A DNA stretch of 29,634 nt from an uncultured Ruminococcus sp. (GCA_900551005.1 URUL01000014.1:1-29634), one strand, 5' to 3'; positions 1-8,483 are shown, counted from the first letter of the stretch. Numbers and translations: made by a program. Notes: a model not told the origin generated them from the sequence alone.

Positions 1-2
1 GG

Positions 3-2831
3 GGGCTGTCCGGTTCTAGCAACTATTCTTCCTTTCAGCCGGGAGATTCCTATTCAAATAATGCAAGCAGAACTTTTTATGCGGTTTGGGAGAAGAATCC
101 TCCTGCCACCTATACGGTAGCGTATAATGCAAACGGAGGCAGGGGGACACCCACAAGTCAAACCAAGACGGAGGATGTTGCACTAACCTTGTCAAGCACA
201 AAGCCTACCCGAAGCGGATATACCTTTCTTGGATGGGGGCTTTCCCCGACATCGACAAGCGCGACCTATCAGCCGGGCGGCAGCTATACTTCAAATTCTT
301 CCGTTACCCTGTATGCGGTGTGGTCGTGTAACCACTCATCAACCAAAACAGTATGGGATACGGGGTGTGACTGGCGAAAGGTCTGCAATACCTGCGGTGC
401 AACCGTGTCCTCCGGAACGACACACGGTCCGTACACTTACGGAGAATGGGAATATGTCAACACCAGTGAGCACAAGCGGACAAAAGACTGCAACTACGGA
501 GATTATAGTACTGTCGAGTACGAAAGTCACAGCACCACGACGCAATATGAAGATTATTCAGCGGTACAGCACATGAAGTATTCATACTGTGCGGACTGTT
601 CCTCAATTGTCGGCTCCAAGAGCTATGAAAGTCATAGTTTTGTTACCACCTACTACGACGGAAAAACTGTCGAAACCTGTTCACTGTGCGGATATTCCAA
701 AACTACGCTGGACACCTATACCGTGCCCTACAACGCGAATGGCGGTTCAGGCAGCCCGTCAAATCAAACCAAAGTTCACGGTGTCACGCTGAAACTCTCG
801 ACCGTTCAGCCGACCCGCTTCAATTACGCTTTTGTCGGCTGGGCGACAAGCAACAGTGCAAGTACAGCAGAGTATACAGCCGGAAGCAATTATACAGACA
901 ATGAATCGGTCACGCTCTATGCAGTGTGGCGATACGATCCCGCAACTTATACCGTCAGTTTTGATGCAAATGGCGGTAACGTTGCTCCGGCAAGTCTGAC
1001 CAAGACCTACGGGATTACGCTGACGCTTCCGACATCCACTCCGACAAGACGCAACTATTCCTTTGTTGGTTGGTCGAAGGATCGGAACGCTACCTCTGCA
1101 ACCTATTCTGCCGGTGGCAGTTTTACCGATAACGCAGATGTCACACTCTATGCTGTTTGGCGTTATTCACCCGAAACCTATACCGTCAGTTATGATGCAA
1201 ACGGCGGCTCAAATGCTCCGACAAGTCAGACCAAAACCTACGGCGTGTCGCTGACACTTTCAATTCAGTCACCCGTGAAGTCGGGTTATGCATTTCTCGG
1301 CTGGGCGACCTCTAAAAGTGCGACCGCACCGGAATATGCACCGGGTGACAGTTACACCGAAGATACAGGGACAACGCTCTATGCGGTGTGGAAGTATATT
1401 CCCAAGACTTATACCGTCAGTTACAACGCAAACGGCGGCGTGGGTGCGCCGACCAATCAGGTCAAGACAGAGAATGTCACTCTGATGCTATCGACAGCAG
1501 TGCCCACAAGGGAAGGATATACCTTCAAAGGTTGGGCAACGAGCAGTACGGCTTCTTCGGCAATCTATCAGCCGGGAGCAGGTTATTCAGCAAATGCGAA
1601 TCTGACGCTGTATGCCGTGTGGGAGATCAATCGCTATACCGTGACCTACAATGCCAACGGCGGCACAAGTGCTCCGGCTTCTCAAACCAAGACACACGGA
1701 CAGGGACTTACGCTTACGACAGCTGTCCCTTCAAGAATCAATTATGCGTTCCTCGGCTGGGCGACAAAAAGCAACGCCGCTTCCGTCACGTATGAGTCGG
1801 GTGCTGTCTATAACGCGGATGCAGATGTCACGCTCTATGCGGTCTGGCAGGAGCGAAACTATGACTTCTCCGTGTCCGACCTGTCTGTATCACCCGAAGA
1901 AGTGGAACAGTACGGAAAGGTGACAGTCAAGTTCCGCCTTGACAGCTGGGACAAAAACCTTCCGTATGACAACATCCCCGTTGAGGTGCTTCTAAACGGA
2001 ATAGTGATCTACTCCGAAACAGTGGATTTTGCCGCTTACGGAATTCAGAACATCGTATTCACGCTGAATGTGGGCGCACTGGAAGGAACACAGACGCTTG
2101 TGGCACGAGTCAACTGGTCAGATCATGAGAGTGAAACCCGGACGGGCAATAACTCTACGGAAACGGCTTTTCGTGTCAACAAGGTAGTGGAAACCTCGGT
2201 GGAATCAATTTCGGTAAGCGGTGAATACACCGAAGGAACACAGGTCATCACCAGCTTTTATGCCGTCAACGAAGGAGCGTCTGACATTCTGCCGGAAGAC
2301 GATGTGTCATTTGCATTTCTCGTATACACGCTGAAGAACGGCACGGTAAAAACAGTTTCACAGCAGACATGGAACAAAGTGGTTATCCCTGCAAACGGTA
2401 GAAACCTTGTCTACTTCAAGTGGACTATTCCCGCTGACAGTGCCGGAACGACCTACTATTGCAAAGGTTCTGTCAGTCATGACTATGCGGACAAGGAACA
2501 GAACAGCGGGAATAATGTAACCGAGTTTGCGGTCGTAGCACAAGGCAAAACCTCATCGCAGACACCGAACACAAGATTCGAGAAGAATCCTCCCGCCGGA
2601 TACTCTGCCAATGTGAATCCGCCGACAACCAAAGCAGGATCCGCCACATGGAATATGTGGGTATCCGAGGATGGTAACTTGGTTTTGAAATCTTACGGTG
2701 TCACGGTCACGGTGGCATATCCGGTTGCAGCTCCGAGTTCCGCATGTAAGACCGCCGAAAAGATCGGTGCAACATGGAAGATGAAGTCAGGTTACGGTCA
2801 AGGGGGCTTTGAAAGAGATCAAGGCTATTGA
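3..2831 (+). CDS. InlB B-repeat / CARDB-like surface protein, 5'-partial and probably 3'-truncated
   Basis: The frame is open from the window edge, so the N-terminus is missing. Visible are the end of one InlB B-repeat (Listeria-Bacteroides repeat) up to about 93, a complete repeat at about 108-330, then five more at about 714-930, 945-1161, 1179-1395, 1407-1623 and 1632-1848. Each begins with YTVxYxANGG and ends with LYAVW. A Cys/His-rich insert with CxxC pairs lies at about 331-710. Two CARDB-like beta-sandwich domains follow at about 1857-2190 and 2190-2550. Such proteins are secreted and displayed on the surface, usually for adhesion. The tail is short and odd: after KMKSGYG it reads QGGFERDQGY and stops inside the next ORF, with no anchor or sorting motif. 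I infer that a deletion joined the gene to the integrase end of the element. Confidence 0.85.
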   Translation, partial: GLSGSSNYSSFQPGDSYSNNASRTFYAVWEKNPPATYTVAYNANGGRGTPTSQTKTEDVALTLSSTKPTRSGYTFLGWGLSPTSTSATYQPGGSYTSNSSVTLYAVWSCNHSSTKTVWDTGCDWRKVCNTCGATVSSGTTHGPYTYGEWEYVNTSEHKRTKDCNYGDYSTVEYESHSTTTQYEDYSAVQHMKYSYCADCSSIVGSKSYESHSFVTTYYDGKTVETCSLCGYSKTTLDTYTVPYNANGGSGSPSNQTKVHGVTLKLSTVQPTRFNYAFVGWATSNSASTAEYTAGSNYTDNESVTLYAVWRYDPATYTVSFDANGGNVAPASLTKTYGITLTLPTSTPTRRNYSFVGWSKDRNATSATYSAGGSFTDNADVTLYAVWRYSPETYTVSYDANGGSNAPTSQTKTYGVSLTLSIQSPVKSGYAFLGWATSKSATAPEYAPGDSYTEDTGTTLYAVWKYIPKTYTVSYNANGGVGAPTNQVKTENVTLMLSTAVPTREGYTFKGWATSSTASSAIYQPGAGYSANANLTLYAVWEINRYTVTYNANGGTSAPASQTKTHGQGLTLTTAVPSRINYAFLGWATKSNAASVTYESGAVYNADADVTLYAVWQERNYDFSVSDLSVSPEEVEQYGKVTVKFRLDSWDKNLPYDNIPVEVLLNGIVIYSETVDFAAYGIQNIVFTLNVGALEGTQTLVARVNWSDHESETRTGNNSTETAFRVNKVVETSVESISVSGEYTEGTQVITSFYAVNEGASDILPEDDVSFAFLVYTLKNGTVKTVSQQTWNKVVIPANGRNLVYFKWTIPADSAGTTYYCKGSVSHDYADKEQNSGNNVTEFAVVAQGKTSSQTPNTRFEKNPPAGYSANVNPPTTKAGSATWNMWVSEDGNLVLKSYGVTVTVAYPVAAPSSACKTAEKIGATWKMKSGYGQGGFERDQGY

Positions 2832-3069
2832 TGCCCAGAGCGTGATCACTGAGTATAAAATTCGGTGGTTAATAAAAAGCGGCCGACTGCGTAGCTACGC
2901 AGTCGGCTCGAGGGAAATCATTGTTATGGAATCCTTTGATGACGAAAATCTTTTAAATCAGGAATCAAGGGAAGGTTGTAACGTTACTCAAGGAATTAAA
3001 CTGAGTGAACAGTATGGGGAATTACTGTCAAAAACCACTCAGTCGTACACATGTACTCGAAAGCGATGA
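2809..3069 (+). CDS. Putative excisionase-like small DNA-binding protein
   Basis: This 86-codon ORF starts at TTG, just after a G-rich ribosome-site-like stretch (2801-2806), and overlaps the end of the preceding surface-protein gene by 23 nt in another frame. Residues of about 18-45 (IRWLIKSGRLRSYAVGSREI) look like the recognition helix and wing of small winged-helix excisionases (the IKSGRL...VGSR pattern). Its stop lies 3 bp from the stop of the convergent integrase gene. Excisionases bend DNA at attachment sites and bias recombination toward excision. Most are co-directional with the integrase, so the convergent order is unusual. The C-terminal 35 residues are not recognisable and may be frame-shifted sequence. 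The family assignment rests on one motif. Confidence 0.45.
   Translation: MKEIKAIDAQSVITEYKIRWLIKSGRLRSYAVGSREIIVMESFDDENLLNQESREGCNVTQGIKLSEQYGELLSKTTQSYTCTRKR
2882..2907. repeat. Perfect 26-bp palindrome inside the excisionase-like ORF
   Basis: The half-site GCCGACTGCGTAG is followed directly by its exact reverse complement, with no spacer. It lies within the codons for the putative wing of the excisionase-like protein (GRLRSYAVG). As RNA it could form a strong hairpin about 50 nt after the TTG start. As DNA it is a dyad suited to binding a dimer. No T-run follows, so it is not a usual terminator. Confidence 0.9.
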
Positions 3070-3072
3070 GGT

Positions 3073-4356
3073 TCAGACGTTGATGGAGTCAAAACAATCG
3101 GCTGCAGCCTTGTCGGTTTTCGCCAGTGCATGTACATATATGTTGGTCGTGTCAATGGACGTATGCCCAAGTCTTTTGGAAACGGTTTTGATGTCGCATC
3201 CATTGGATAGAAGATAGGTTGCGGATGAGTGTCTCAAACCGTGAAACTTCAGATGACGAAAACCGTACTTTTTCAGGAACTTATCAAATTGTTTGGTCGG
3301 CGTATGCGGATGCATGACGTGACCGCACCAGTCGGTAAAGAGGAATCCTTCCTCATGCCATTTCTCACCGAGCAAGGCTTTTTTACGGTCTTGCTCCTTT
3401 TTCAGTTCCTGTAAAACGTCACATAGTGCTTGTGGAATTGCCATCTGGCGAATACTGCTGATGGTTTTGGGCTGCTTGATTTCAGGCTCCTGCCGGGCAA
3501 GCTTGACAACGCTTCTGCGGATATACATAGTCCGTTTTTCAAAGTCAACGTCCTCCCATTTCAGGCCGGCGATCTCGCCCCGTCTGGCACCTGTGTAAAT
3601 GGCAGTAGCGATGACGGCGTGGATGTGGATGGGCTCAAGTTGAGCCATTTTGAGGATCTCGGCAATCTCTTCGTTGCTGAATGCCTCCACCTCAGGAGTG
3701 ACGATTTTAGCGATCTCAAGTCTGCGGGTGTCAGCCGGATTTGATTGGATATACTCCTGTTTCCATGCCATTGTCATGATGGACTGGAGGATTGTCAGGT
3801 ATCGGCGGATCGTGGCAGGGGCGAGTTTCTCGCCCTTATTATCTACTCGTCCAGAAGGGGTAGCCAAGAAATTGATCAGCTCTTGAACGTGGAACGGCTT
3901 GATCTCGTCCAAATGCAGATGTCCGAGCTTTGGAATGAGAATACGCTGGATAGCCGTCTCATAAAGGAGATATGTGGTGGATGAGATGTTCCCCTTTTTT
4001 GCCGTCAGATAAATTTTACAGAAATCGGAGAACAGGGGAGTAGTTGACGTGCTAACGGGTGTCAACACCGGTTGAGATACAGCTTTGCTTTCTTCCTTGG
4101 AATCATCCTGCAAGGTTTCCTCTTCAACTGCGTCCTCGTATGCTTTTTGTTGGTGCTTGGATTGAAATTCGATTCGGCATTCTTTCTCAAGTGCCTTGAC
4201 AAAAGCATCGAGCTCTTTGCGAAGCTTGGATTCAGGGAGTTTCACCTTGGATGGATGAAACAGTCGAGATTTTTGAAAAGGTCGTCCGTTGTCCAGCATA
4301 CCGTAAGAAACTCTGACGAAATAATTGTTGTTGCCGCGTTCTTTGATGTAAGCCAT
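3073..4356 (-). CDS. Tyrosine recombinase / integrase
   Basis: A 427-residue phage-type integrase. An AP2-like arm-binding N-terminus (about 1-60, with NNYFVRVSYG) is followed by a charged linker (about 65-105), a SAM-like core-binding domain (about 107-205) and the catalytic domain (about 225-420). The catalytic set is complete: R258 in TGARRGEI, K297, H372-x-x-R375 in HGLRH, H398 in RLGHTS and nucleophile Y407 in TNIYVH. The start has a strong AGGAGG site 6 nt upstream. It would integrate and excise the element at the tRNA-Pro 3' end, which its 5' end faces. It is full length with no visible damage, so it may still be active even though the neighbouring cargo is truncated. Confidence 0.93.
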   Translation of the reverse strand: MAYIKERGNNNYFVRVSYGMLDNGRPFQKSRLFHPSKVKLPESKLRKELDAFVKALEKECRIEFQSKHQQKAYEDAVEEETLQDDSKEESKAVSQPVLTPVSTSTTPLFSDFCKIYLTAKKGNISSTTYLLYETAIQRILIPKLGHLHLDEIKPFHVQELINFLATPSGRVDNKGEKLAPATIRRYLTILQSIMTMAWKQEYIQSNPADTRRLEIAKIVTPEVEAFSNEEIAEILKMAQLEPIHIHAVIATAIYTGARRGEIAGLKWEDVDFEKRTMYIRRSVVKLARQEPEIKQPKTISSIRQMAIPQALCDVLQELKKEQDRKKALLGEKWHEEGFLFTDWCGHVMHPHTPTKQFDKFLKKYGFRHLKFHGLRHSSATYLLSNGCDIKTVSKRLGHTSIDTTNIYVHALAKTDKAAADCFDSINV

Positions 4357-4468
4357 AACAGCCTCCTAAAATAATAGAATTTTTGTCAAGCAGTACACCA
4401 TTGCAATATTTTCGCGGATTTAGGTCAATATTTTTGAGTTGCCAACGGTCAAGCAGATGCAAAATTGT

Positions 4469-4490
4469 TCGGTTTTTTATGAAAAACCGA
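4469..4490. repeat. Small inverted repeat upstream of the integrase
   Basis: TCGGTTTTT and AAAAACCGA flank a 4-nt loop. It lies in the integrase-tRNA interval, about 110 bp upstream of the integrase start. It could act as a weak terminator on the plus strand or as a protein-binding dyad in the attachment region. Confidence 0.4.
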
Positions 4491-4508
4491 AGAAAAACTT
4501 GCATTTTT

Positions 4509-4540
4509 ACTTGCACTGACTATGCACTAACTATGCACCA
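4509..4540 (+). repeat. Direct repeats, probable arm-type integrase binding sites
   Basis: Two 11-bp units (ACTATGCACTA, then ACTATGCACCA) sit head to tail at 4519-4529 and 4530-4540. A degenerate third (ACTTGCACTG) precedes them at 4509-4518. They lie between the integrase 5' end and the tRNA-Pro 3' end, where the arm-binding domain of Tn916/lambda-type integrases contacts short direct repeats. The function is inferred from position and spacing of about one helical turn. Confidence 0.55.
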
Positions 4541-4587
4541 AGCCATTCAAGGAATGGTAGAGGCGAATAGAAAGTGGCAGAATAAAC

Positions 4588-4627
4588 AAAAATCGAGCCA
4601 AAATCTTTCGATTCAGCTCGATTTTTT
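4588..4627 (-). terminator. Hairpin terminator after tRNA-Pro
   Basis: An 11-bp stem (AAAAATCGAGC / GCTCGATTTTT) encloses a 17-nt loop and gives a T-run when read on either strand. On the minus strand it is about 20 nt past the tRNA-Pro CCA end, so it most likely terminates the tRNA transcript. It falls on the element side of the insertion point, so it may have come with the element. Confidence 0.65.
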
Positions 4628-4647
4628 GTGCATTTCGTTAAAAATGC

Positions 4648-4723
4648 TGGTCTGAGTGACACGACTTGAACGTGCGGCCTCTACCACCCCAAGGTAGCGC
4701 GCTACCAACTGCGCCACACCCAG
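4648..4723 (-). tRNA. tRNA-Pro (anticodon GGG)
   Basis: The minus strand folds as a full cloverleaf. The acceptor CTGGGTG pairs with CACTCAG, and the discriminator A and encoded CCA are at 4648-4651. The anticodon stem is CTACC/GGTAG around the loop TTGGGGT (anticodon GGG, codon CCC), and the T-arm is GCACG-TTCAAGT-CGTGT. A consensus promoter lies just upstream. Its 3' end faces the integrase and is the presumed attachment core; the intact tRNA shows the insertion regenerated the gene. Confidence 0.95.
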
Positions 4724-4734
4724 ATGCAGGTGCT

Positions 4735-4763
4735 ATTATAGCACAAAGGAGACGAGAAGTCAA
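4735..4763 (-). promoter_or_regulatory. Sigma-A promoter of tRNA-Pro
   Basis: Read on the minus strand: -35 TTGACT (4758-4763), exactly 17 bp, then -10 TATAAT (4735-4740). Transcription would start about 5 nt upstream of the tRNA 5' end. Confidence 0.85.
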
Positions 4764-4898
4764 GAGAAATTTCAAAAAACTTTCGGAAAAATCAAATAAA
4801 AATTCAGAAAAGCACGCACATATAAGCTTCCATAATAAAAAAATCAGAAAAAATATAATAATTTCCGAAAAATTTATACATGAAAAATAAAAATATTA

Positions 4899-4927
4899 TT
4901 GCACTTAAGAAGGTTTTGTAGTATAAT
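4899..4927 (+). promoter_or_regulatory. Sigma-A promoter of the argS operon
   Basis: TTGCAC (4899-4904), a 17-bp spacer and a perfect TATAAT (4922-4927). The leader to argS is only about 80 nt, too short for a T-box, and I see none. The rest of 4764-4898 is very AT-rich with nothing else recognisable. Confidence 0.85.
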
Positions 4928-5013
4928 AAACTGTAAAAACCAAAATTTGCGGCTTTTTCAGATGAATATTACCGCAAAAAGAGGAGAACAAAGCCAAGGA
5001 GAATAAAGACTTC

Positions 5014-6735
5014 ATGATTTTTTTCAAGAAGAAAACGGCAGAAGCCGTTTATAATGTTGCAAAAAATGCTTTTCCTTCCGCTGAAATACCGAGTGAAAGC
5101 GAAATTTTTGCTATGCTGGAATATCCGCCGGATGGCAGCATGGGTGATATAGCCTTTCCTTGCTTCCGTCTCAGTCGTGTACTTCATGCGGCACCTCCTG
5201 TAATAGCCGAAAAGATACGCACAGAGTTGGAAAAAGCTCTGCCGGATGGTGCTTCTGCCGTTACGGTGGCAGGCGGATATCTGAATTTCAAAATTTCCGA
5301 TGAATATTTTTCTTCGAAAATTCTTTCCGAAATCGCAGAAAAAGGCGGAGATTACGGAGCCTCCGATATGGGCAAGGGGAAAACCGTGGTTCTTGACTAT
5401 TCCTCTCCGAATGTAGCCAAGCCCTTTCATATAGGACATCTAGGAACAACGGTGATCGGTCATTCGCTGAAGCTTCTTCACAGTTATGCCGGATATACAT
5501 GCATCGGAATAAACTATCTCGGCGACTGGGGCACACAGTTTGGCAAAATGATAGTTGCTTACCGCAAATGGGGCGATAAAGAAACTGTTGACAAAGGCGG
5601 TGTAGATGAGCTGGTGGCTCTCTATGTCCGTTTCAATAAGGAGGCGGAAGAGAATCCCGCTTTAAATGATGAGGCAAGGCATGAATTTGCCAAGTTAGAG
5701 CAGGGAGATAAAGATAATCTCGCGCTTTGGCAGTGGTTCAAGGATGTAAGCATTGCCGAATACAAGCGCACCTATGACCGTCTCGGCATCGAATTTGACA
5801 GCTATGCGGGAGAGAGCTTCTATACTGACAAGATGCCTGCACAGGTAGAACTTCTGCGCGAGAAAGGGCTTCTGAAGAAAGACAACGGCGCCTCGATAGT
5901 GGACCTTTCGGAATATAAAATGCCGCCCTGTCTGATACTGAAAAGTGACGGCTCCACCCTCTATCCGACGCGCGATATCGCGGCGGCTGTTTACAGATAT
6001 AATACCTATCATTTTGACAAGGCAATCTATGTGACATCGGCACAGCAGTGTCTGCATTTTGCTCAGTGGTTCAAGGTAACGGAGCTGATGGGCTATGATT
6101 TCTGGGATAAGCTTGTTCATGTTCCTTACGGCACATGCAGTATAAACGGTGCCAAACTTGCCACGAGAACGGGAAACGTCGTTCTCCTCCGCGATCTTTT
6201 TGATGCGAGTACGGAAAAAGCACGCGCTATCATAGAAGAGAAGAATCCCGAAATGGAAAATAAAGATGCCGTGGCAGAAGCAGTCGGTGTCGGCGCGATG
6301 GTATTCTATTACCTTTCCAATAACAGAATGAAGGATATCAATTTTGTGATGGAGGATGCGCTCAGTTTTGACGGGAATACGGGACCTTATGCACAGTACA
6401 CCTATGCGCGCACATGCAGTATTCTTGCCAAGGACGGTGAGACAGGGCTTTCTCCTGTCGCTTCGCTGTGTCGCGAGGAACGCGAGCTGATAAAGACGCT
6501 TTCGCTTTTCCCCGAGAAGGTGCTCACGGCGATAGCCGATTATGAGCCTTCCGTCATAACGCGCCATATTCTCGATATATGCAATGATTTCAATCGCTTC
6601 TATCAGGCTTGCCCGATCAATAGCGCGCCCGATTCAGGCACTAAATCATTCCGCCGTGCGCTGACAAAGTGTACAGGCGAAATACTTGCCCGCGCGATGG
6701 AGCTCATCTGCATGAAGCATCCGGAAAAAATATGA
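5014..6735 (+). CDS. argS: Arginyl-tRNA synthetase
   Basis: Class I arginyl-tRNA synthetase, which charges tRNA-Arg in the cytoplasm; 573 residues, normal for the family. The order is an N-terminal Add-1-like domain (about 1-110), the Rossmann catalytic domain with SSPNVAKPFHIGH (HIGH at 139-142), then the degenerate KMSK-type loop (KLATRTGNVV) that ArgRS enzymes often have, and the helical DALR anticodon-binding domain ending at PEKI. The ATG is preceded by AAGGAG about 12 nt upstream. It is the first gene of a co-directional run with yebC 47 bp downstream. Confidence 0.97.
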   Translation: MIFFKKKTAEAVYNVAKNAFPSAEIPSESEIFAMLEYPPDGSMGDIAFPCFRLSRVLHAAPPVIAEKIRTELEKALPDGASAVTVAGGYLNFKISDEYFSSKILSEIAEKGGDYGASDMGKGKTVVLDYSSPNVAKPFHIGHLGTTVIGHSLKLLHSYAGYTCIGINYLGDWGTQFGKMIVAYRKWGDKETVDKGGVDELVALYVRFNKEAEENPALNDEARHEFAKLEQGDKDNLALWQWFKDVSIAEYKRTYDRLGIEFDSYAGESFYTDKMPAQVELLREKGLLKKDNGASIVDLSEYKMPPCLILKSDGSTLYPTRDIAAAVYRYNTYHFDKAIYVTSAQQCLHFAQWFKVTELMGYDFWDKLVHVPYGTCSINGAKLATRTGNVVLLRDLFDASTEKARAIIEEKNPEMENKDAVAEAVGVGAMVFYYLSNNRMKDINFVMEDALSFDGNTGPYAQYTYARTCSILAKDGETGLSPVASLCREERELIKTLSLFPEKVLTAIADYEPSVITRHILDICNDFNRFYQACPINSAPDSGTKSFRRALTKCTGEILARAMELICMKHPEKI

Positions 6736-6782
6736 TTTCCGATTTTGCAAAAAGTAAATAATTATACAGGAGATATATAAAA

Positions 6783-7508
6783 ATGTCAGGACACAGCAAA
6801 TGGAAAAACATCATGCACAAGAAGGAAAAGACGGATGCGCAACGCGCCAAGGTCTTTACCAAGATAGGCAAGGAAATCGCCATCGCCGTCAAGGAGGGCG
6901 GACCTGATCCGGTATCAAACGGCAAGCTTCGAGACCTCATAGCCAAGGCGAAGAGCAACAACGTTCCCAACGACAACATAGACCGCATCATAAAGAAGGC
7001 GACAGGTGCAGATGCCGTTGAGTATGAGGAGATAACATACGAGGGCTACGGTCCCTCGGGCGTTGCCGTGATAGTTGAGACGGCTACCGACAACAGAAAC
7101 CGCACGGCAGGCGAGCTTCGCCATTATTTCGATAAGTTCGGCGGCAATCTCGGTCAGAGCGGATGTGTCGGATTTATGTTTTCCGACCGCGGCGTAATCG
7201 CCATATCCAATGAGGACGGAGATATCGATACCGACAAGCTCATGGAGGACGCACTCGAGGCAGGAGCTTCAGATTTTATCGACGACGGAGAAGTTCTTGA
7301 GGTTCAGACCGAGCCGGATGATCTTTCCGCGGTGCGCGACGCTCTCGCGGCGAAGGGTTATGAATTTATCTCGGCTGAGATAGAGAAGATTCCTTCTTCT
7401 TATATAAAACTGGAAAATGAAGATGATATAAGATATATGAATCTGCTTCTCGAGACTCTCGAAGAAAATGAAGACGTTCAGAACGTTTGGCACAACTGGG
7501 AAGAATAA
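6783..7508 (+). CDS. yebC: YebC/PmpR (TACO1) family protein
   Basis: A 241-residue YebC-family protein with the signature N-terminus MSGHSKWKNIMHKKEKTDAQRAKVFTKI and the family's three-domain layout. Members are described as DNA-binding regulators (PmpR) and, for TACO1-type relatives, as helping ribosomes translate proline-rich stretches. Here it follows argS, with AGGAG about 12 nt upstream of the ATG, and probably shares its transcript. Full length, no anomalies. Confidence 0.96.
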   Translation: MSGHSKWKNIMHKKEKTDAQRAKVFTKIGKEIAIAVKEGGPDPVSNGKLRDLIAKAKSNNVPNDNIDRIIKKATGADAVEYEEITYEGYGPSGVAVIVETATDNRNRTAGELRHYFDKFGGNLGQSGCVGFMFSDRGVIAISNEDGDIDTDKLMEDALEAGASDFIDDGEVLEVQTEPDDLSAVRDALAAKGYEFISAEIEKIPSSYIKLENEDDIRYMNLLLETLEENEDVQNVWHNWEE

Positions 7509-7580
7509 CCGCGCAAATCGACAAAATGCGCATATAATGTAATGAAAAATGATCCGCACACAGTGCGGGAAGATTAAGGA

Positions 7581-8462
7581 ATGAAAGCAATGATCACAAA
7601 AGAAGAGTATTCGGTAGAATTCAAAAGCATGTTCCGCGAGTATGATATCCGCGGCAGGGTAAGCGAAGAGGAGCTTTGCCCCGAAAATGTATACAAAATA
7701 GTAAAGGCTTACTGCAAATATCTGAAGAAGAGAAATATCACGCGCGCTGTTTGCGGCTATGATAACAGAGCCTGCTCGCCCGCATTTGCCGAAGCAGCGG
7801 TAAAAGCGCTTCGCGAATGCGGCATAGACGTTTTCTTTACGGGGCTTTCGCTCTCTCCGCTCGTATATTTCGCACAGTATTATCTGAAATGTGAGGGTGC
7901 CGTTATGATAACGGCAAGCCACAATCCCGACGGCTGGTCGGGCTTCAAGCTCGCAAAGGGTTATTCCAAAACACTGGAGCCGGATGATATAAAGGAAGTT
8001 TTCTCCCTGCTCGATACGCCGGATGAGCCATGTGCTATGGGCAGCTATGAAGAGGTAAATGTACGCGATGCGTATATAGATGATATAGTGTCCCGTATAC
8101 ATATGGGAGATAAGAAGCTCCGCGTTGTTCTCGATGCAGGCAACGGCGGTGCCGGCGTATTTGTTTACGAGGTTTTCCAGCGGCTGGGATGCATGACCTT
8201 CCAGCTCAACTGCGATCCGGATACATCATATCCGCATTATTTTCCAAATCCCTCGGATCTCAAGGGCAGACAGCGCCTTCGCGATATGATCCTTCATCCC
8301 TATATCCATGCGGACATCGGTCTTTCCTTTGACGGCGACGGTGACAGAATCGGCGTTATCGATGAAAACGGCAACAATATATGGAGCGATACGGTTCTTG
8401 CGCTCATAGCAAAACAGCTTCTCGAAAAGAAGCCGGGCGCGACGGTGATCTATGATGTCTAG
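7581..8462 (+). CDS. Phosphomannomutase/phosphoglucomutase, 5' part ending at an in-frame TAG
   Basis: First 293 residues of an alpha-D-phosphohexomutase, which interconverts hexose-6- and hexose-1-phosphates for polysaccharide precursors. The phosphoserine loop is TASHNPDG (S113) and the metal loop is DGDGDRIG (D251, D253, D255). The frame reaches IYDV and meets TAG at 8460-8462, and homology continues at once in the same frame with CSKTL. The family reads DVKC here, so TAG replaces a lysine codon (AAG to TAG is one base). Counting from the DGDGDR loop, the site matches the substrate-contacting Lys285 of the Pseudomonas AlgC enzyme (numbering from memory). A protein ending here would lack domains needed for catalysis. 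Confidence 0.9.
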   Translation: MKAMITKEEYSVEFKSMFREYDIRGRVSEEELCPENVYKIVKAYCKYLKKRNITRAVCGYDNRACSPAFAEAAVKALRECGIDVFFTGLSLSPLVYFAQYYLKCEGAVMITASHNPDGWSGFKLAKGYSKTLEPDDIKEVFSLLDTPDEPCAMGSYEEVNVRDAYIDDIVSRIHMGDKKLRVVLDAGNGGAGVFVYEVFQRLGCMTFQLNCDPDTSYPHYFPNPSDLKGRQRLRDMILHPYIHADIGLSFDGDGDRIGVIDENGNNIWSDTVLALIAKQLLEKKPGATVIYDV

Positions 8463-8483
8463 TGCTCAAAGACGCTGACAGAC

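Larger units (their letters stand above)
1..4650. mobile_element. End of an integrative element inserted at tRNA-Pro (other end outside the window)
   Basis: A tyrosine recombinase gene lies with its 5' end about 290 bp from the 3' end of a tRNA-Pro gene, the classic arrangement of an integrative element or prophage that uses the tRNA 3' end as its attachment site. Between them are direct repeats resembling arm-type recombinase sites and a hairpin. A small helix-turn-helix ORF beside the integrase fits an excisionase. Leftward cargo is a surface protein rich in InlB-type repeats, which runs off the window edge. The second attachment copy must lie to the left and cannot be seen, so the boundary inside the tRNA and the size of the element are inferred. 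Confidence 0.65.

Noticed and set aside
108..1848. CRISPR-like array suggested by regular spacing
   Set aside because: The period of about 216-234 nt is that of coding repeats in the InlB-type protein; no short identical repeats with unique spacers occur.
4928..5013. T-box or riboswitch before argS
   Set aside because: The leader is only about 80 nt and lacks the specifier loop and T-box sequence.
5695..6567. Long minus-strand ORF inside argS
   Set aside because: It is a shadow frame of a well-conserved gene, with no ribosome site or similarity.
7269..8102. Minus-strand ORF of 277 codons across yebC and the mutase
   Set aside because: It overlaps two conserved genes antisense; composition is typical of a shadow frame.
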